From Icerya purchasi (taxonomy: Eukaryota; Arthropoda; Insecta; Hemiptera; Monophlebidae), in the NCBI GenBank assembly GCA_039619475.1, contig CM077116.1, positions 3,100,001 to 3,164,000 of the forward strand: a stretch of 64,000 nucleotides of DNA. The letters are read 5' to 3'. The notes under the pieces were generated by a model, which was not told the origin of the DNA, made no database searches, and was given only the letters and a program-made list of their open reading frames with translations. This document shows, one piece after another, positions 59,388-64,000 of this stretch. Made by a program: the position numbers and the translations under genes. Positions within the stretch are counted from its first letter, which is position 1. Every line of letters starts with the position of its first letter.

Positions 59388-59850
59388 GTATATAAATAGG
59401 CAAAGACAAAACGGTTCAGTACCTTCTTCTCCACTATTTATTAACCGATTTTCTTGCTTTTTTTTTTCTATTTAGTAACTATTGATGATCTTTAGAGCTA
59501 TCAGTACACAAAATTTTGGAAACAGTTATACTTTTTATTTCGTATTTAAATAAAAAAGTAATACAAAAATTGAAAAAGGAAGTCGCTGCAGCCAGTAAAT
59601 CTGTTCTTATTGAAATGTTTTAATTTTTCTTAATAATCATCATTATTGGCTTTTTTAAAGTGTACTAAATCTTAAGGTGTTATTTAATTTTTGTATTGAA
59701 AGTACATATAAAAGTATATGTTCTCAGATATATAATGAACGAATGTATAAGAGTGGGAGAAAAATTTTGGAAATATACAAATTCGTATATATTTTTCTAA
59801 AATTTTTAATGATAATTAAGGTCGAATTTGGACCATTGGGGGAACGCTAG
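59388..59850 (+). repeat. Dispersed ~500-bp repeat, copy 3 (plus)
   Basis: Same ordered blocks as 47259-47780 (TAACTATTGATGATCTTTAG, GCAGCCAGTAAATCTGTTCT, TTAATAATCATCATTATTGG, TATATAATGAACGAATGTAT). It lies inside the second long-inverted-repeat element, so it is either part of that element or nested in it. Confidence 0.75.
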
Positions 59851-62800
59851 TATTTATATACACGTGACTGAAGTGGCAAACTGTAAATATATGAGATACA
59901 TCTACATTGCAAAATGATTTAATCAACCCAGAATAACGCCCCTACTGAATAGCATGGACTCATCAAATTAAATGACGAATTAAAATCACAGTTTTTATAA
60001 CCTTTTCGTATTTACCTGAAATTGCGTACAAGCAAGAATATATAAATTGACATATTCCCCGTTTTTAGAATTAACTTAAAAATATTAATGACTTAGTAAT
60101 TATATAATGATTCATTAACCTTAGTGTGGTGAACATTAACGACCCAAGTCCGAGTAAAAGAAGTCAGTGAAAATTTTTATACATATAATAATTGAAAGTT
60201 TTTAGAATATTTATTAATTAATAAACTGGCGTACCTTGGCGGATAGTTTTCACAAAATTAAAAATGCAGTATCGCGATTTTTTTTTTATTTTCCAGCTAC
60301 CAAGTCTTAATTAGTAACCTACATGTTTATGACGGGTGTAGGAGTAAAAACACTTTTTTTATAATCTCTTTAAACCTACTTGGAGAGACGCTTCGTTTCG
60401 GCCGCAACACGATTCGCCTCGTTACATTTTGACTTCGTCTTTTTTCCAAGTAGACCTAGTTTAGCCTTAGTGAGTTTTTAATTTTTTTTTCTTCTATAAT
60501 TATCATATTTAAGGCGTAATGAATCAAAAAAACACCCGTGAAATTAGTAATTAATTTGTTTAGAAAATAAACCAGCTGTTTTCAATGCTTCTTTTGCGTT
60601 CGTATATCGCAAAAAGAATTATTTTTGGTTATAAAGACTTGAAGTTCTGATTATGTATTCGTTTAGCGGGTTATTTCAATAAAAGATTTCAGAAAGAATT
60701 AGTAGATCATAGGAATAATTTCCCTCTGTGACAGATTTTCTGCTTTCAAAGGAAATCCATGTTCTTTATAATAAATTTTTACATTCGCAAAAAAATAAAA
60801 TTAAATTAACTTTAATGATTATGAAAAACTACTAAAAAAAATCGTTTATTACTTTTAAGAAATTCTTCTTCTATTTTTATGTTTATTTTTAACGGAACCC
60901 ATTCGTTTGAGCCAAACCGACTGGCCCTGTTTTTAATTTAGTATTATGTAAATTGAAATTACGATAATTCATACTTATCATATTAAATCCTTGGCGGTTG
61001 ACACATTATGCTCAACTACTTTGCTGTATTTGCGATAAAATTATATTATATTTTTTATTTATTTATTTATTTATTTTCTCTAAAATCTAATTACCTGCAA
61101 AATAAATATTTTAGAGGTAGATATTTAATTCTGCACGTTATGTAACACGGATTAATTACTTGGAATCATTTTTTCTTATTACTGTGAAATATAACCTATA
61201 TAAACGAGAATTCATTTTTAAACCATGCAAAAACATCAATAAAGCAGCTCATTTAGTAATAAAATTAACATAATTAAGTAACAAAAATTTTCCGATTTTT
61301 AAACAACTATTTGACATTCTTAAAAGTATATATTTGTTTTATAACCGTTATATGTAATTATTTTAGAAAACAAGTAAATATTGATCGGCAGTGAGTATTC
61401 CGAAAAAATACAACAGCACTAAAAACATATATGCGGAAAATAATTTTATGGATATATTGTAAACTACTCATGTTTCTCAAACGGGCGTCAATTTTTTTTT
61501 GTCGGTTCGGTTCTCACCATGGGGGATTTCCTGTGAGTGATTGAAAAGAGGTAATGAATAGGACCTCGAATATTTTACAATATGCGAATCCGTAGGAATA
61601 AAAGAAGAAGCAAAAGTGATAAAATCGTCATGGAAAAAATCGTATATTTTTCTTGGAATTAACTATAGGTTTATTGTAAAGCAGTTGTTATTATTTCGGC
61701 GGAAGAAGAATTACTAGAATATTTTTCGAATAGACTATTCTTAATAATGACCGTAGTACGGAGAATTAACGAATGAAACTGTTTTCTGTAAATAAGTGTA
61801 GTGCTTCAGTTTGTTTATTTTACCAAATCCTGAATAGGGTGAAATTTATTTACCTGCATTGTTCATAACCTGTACGATTGGCTATTCGGTTTTTAATTTC
61901 TAAGAAAATGGTTAATTTTCCTAACAGAAGAACATAACAAAATGTATAATGAATGCGTGTAAAACTTGCCATTATTGTTATTTTTACTAGAATGCCGCAA
62001 AGGATGTTGACACATAATGGTTTTTGTCATTCGTCTATGAACGTGATATAATATCAACAAAATGAAGAAAACATAGTCTTATTGATAAAAGTAACCGAGT
62101 AAAAAAAAGAAATATGTCGATTGCGACAAACGTTTGTTGAAAGTCGCAACAAATTATAATCAGCTTCAGCTTGAAGATTATCTTCGTGGTGTAGCACAAT
62201 GTAATTAGTTAACTTTAGTGTTTGCATGTATTATAGGTATTATTATTATTACTTATATGTAAGATTTCGAAATCGTTTATTTCTATATTTATAATTAATG
62301 TTATTATTATTATGTTATAATTGCAAACTCTTATTTTGTTGGGAAAACGTGAAAGAGGAAAAACATAATTTCTAATTCGACTAGCTGTATGAACACTGGT
62401 TGTACCTTGTATATATATATATATATATATATATATGGTTTGAGAAATTATCATTCCTGCGGAAAGAAGGGATAATTTTTTTGCGACAGTTTTATCGCAA
62501 TACATACTACAGGTTTCAAATTGTTGGTAACTTAAATATTGTTTATGCGTGTTACAGAAAATACCTATTTATTAATAATGAGGATATTATTCCGATTTTT
62601 GTGGTTTTTGAAAATTTCAGTTATTACTAAACGACCAAACATTGTAATTTGTGTAGTATGCTGTAAGCTAATTTAACAGGCTCAGCTTGATGTCGGCACA
62701 GTTGTGTTTAAGCCGTATGTGAAAAAAAGAAACAAAAAAAAACGACAGACTAGAATATTATTTTTCTTATAAATATGTTCAAAATTTATCCTCTTCTCTT

Positions 62801-63877
62801 CTCCATGCCTACTTCATGCGACATTTTATGTTTTTGTTTACTACAAAACATGCACGCAGGAGCAAGTTCATTTTTTCATAAATATTAAATATTTTTTTCT
62901 TTCTGTGCGTTTTACTTTTAGGCCAACTGAGGTTAAATCTGAAAAAGCAACCTAAAGGATTCGAACAAAAATAAAAGCAAATATACTAAGGCTAACTGAC
63001 AAATCATTCTGAATAAATTAATGAAATAAATATATAAAAACAAATAGGCGATCGTGCTCATTTTAACAATTACTCATTTATTGTTTGATCACATTTTGCC
63101 TCAACGCGACTTTTCTGTTCAGCAAATACAAAAAGAAAACAAGCAAGCGTACGGATAATTTAGTATTTGCAACAACATATCATAAGTATCGAAATGCAAA
63201 CCGGGTAAAGGACCTTGATTGATGTGCCCAAATAAATAAATAAGACTGAGGTCGAAAAAGGTAATTCTCAGTTATGTTTTGCGATCATTACCAATAAGCA
63301 GATATAGAGAACTAAATACAGCTTCTTCCATATTATTCACTACCGTCACTAAAGAATTTTTTTTTTTTTCAAAATAAAACCAAAAAACCTTTAGTAAAGA
63401 AAGCCGATATGATGAGAAACAGAAGTCAAAAAAGTTACTATTATAAATATTTAATGTAAATTATTAGAACGATGATTCGAATAATGAATACCTGCAAATT
63501 ATTCCTTTTAAAGCTTTGTGTTACTCAAATCCAACCCACCTGAACTGACAATATTTAGAAAGTATTATTGCAATTTAGTGTGATAAGTTAGTAAAAAAAC
63601 GAAATTCTAGAGAAAAAAATTCGGTTAAAACGCGTTTTGTAACTAACAAACGTGTTAATTACAAAGTGGTTGTAGCCATTGACGGTTCTTTTCCTTTTTT
63701 TATTAAAAACTATTTCACGGTAGAAAATTAATTAATCGCTTCTGTTTCTCAACTTACTACTTTACTTTTTCTTTTTCCCTACAAAACACACATTAAGTAT
63801 TGCCGAGTCGATTTTTCTAATTATTATAATTCTTTTATGAGCCGCTCGCTTCATTATTAAACAAAACAAGAAAAGCT
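59851..63877. other. Interior of the second element: no gene recognised
   Basis: AT-rich. There is a (TTTA)n tract at about 61045-61075, a (TA)n tract at 62410-62436, and at 63115-63200 a match (CAAGCGTACGGATAATTTAG) to the end of the dispersed repeat at 12080-12140. Short frames only. No transposase motif was seen on either strand. Confidence 0.4.
62410..62436. repeat. (TA)n microsatellite
   Basis: About 13 TA units. Confidence 0.9.
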
Positions 63878-64000
63878 TCTTCCTTATTGGCTTTATTAAA
63901 ATTTTTACGAAAATAATATTAGTCCAGTATTTTGAAGATTTAAAATTTTTCTAAATAAAAAGAAAGAGGTTAGCCGGGCAGGATGTTTCATGTACTGAAC
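63878..64000. repeat. Inverted-repeat arm, inner part (right, continues past the window)
   Basis: Reverse complement of 59168-59302. The match runs to the last base (AGGATGTTTCATGTACTGAAC), so the arm is cut by the window boundary. Confidence 0.9.

Larger units (their letters stand above)
58421..64000. mobile_element. Second long-inverted-repeat element, cut by the window edge
   Basis: The RTE ORF stops being recognisable exactly where GGTCACCCTC starts (58421), followed by three 14-bp units (58433-58474). Further in, 59168-59302 (GTTCAGTACATGAAACATCC, then TGCCCGGCTAACCTCTT) is the reverse complement of the last 123 bp of the window (63878-64000). So a left arm of at least 135 bp, and by inference 58421-59302, is mirrored by a right arm that continues past the window. 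The interior (59303-63877) contains copy 3 of the dispersed repeat and no recognisable gene. The left terminus at 58421 is inferred from the RTE junction and its GGTSACC likeness to the element at 47930. Confidence 0.65.

Overview
This is eukaryotic DNA, AT-rich and poor in genes, and it looks like intergenic or intronic sequence from an insect genome. Four things point there: many decayed non-LTR retrotransposons of the RTE, Jockey/CR1 and I/R1-like types, tRNA-derived SINEs with target-site duplications, abundant microsatellites, and no long intact ORF outside transposons. From memory, some dispersed repeats (for example 7104-7505 and 30510-30740) resemble repeats seen in hemipterans and other arthropods. 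That taxonomic guess could not be checked. No host protein-coding gene, rRNA gene or functional tRNA gene could be supported.

Layout. 0-10 kb: LINE fragments (0.45-0.9, 5.59-5.96, 6.05-6.64 and 8.88-9.52 kb), a composite palindromic repeat (1.2-1.9 kb), a CpG-rich unique block (2.64-4.06 kb), a SINE hairpin (7.70-7.86 kb) and an ATT microsatellite. 10-21 kb: LINE 3' pieces, an RNase H fragment (13.9-14.3 kb), an EEP-endonuclease fragment (15.3-15.6 kb), a tRNA-like unit (15.96-16.07 kb), an RTE 3' end (19.1-20.0 kb), a LINE C-terminus (20.02-20.23 kb) and a SINE with a perfect 13-bp target-site duplication (20.8-21.0 kb). 21-31 kb: a dispersed 500-bp repeat, a small inverted-repeat element with tandem-unit arms (22.8-23.6 kb), mostly unexplained sequence and a LINE 3' end (27.5 kb). 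31-46 kb: a dense LINE graveyard, plus a 216-bp palindrome carrying hammerhead-ribozyme-like cores (43.3-43.5 kb).

The most interesting part is 47.9-64 kb. It holds a complete 5.38-kb foldback (long inverted repeat) transposon at 47930-53311. A perfect 9-bp duplication flanks it, its arms are about 1.6 kb and almost identical, each arm ends in an array of 16-bp units, and the 2.1-kb core contains a decayed hAT-type transposase. Next comes an almost full-length but broken RTE retrotransposon (about 55.6-58.42 kb). It is cut off by what looks like a second long-inverted-repeat element: it starts with GGTCACC and 14-bp tandem units at 58421, and its other arm runs off the window end at 64000. 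A third, smaller inverted-repeat element with tandem-unit arms (22795-23611) suggests this architecture recurs in the genome.

None of the coding remnants appears functional as read. All carry stops, frameshifts or truncations, except short open stretches.
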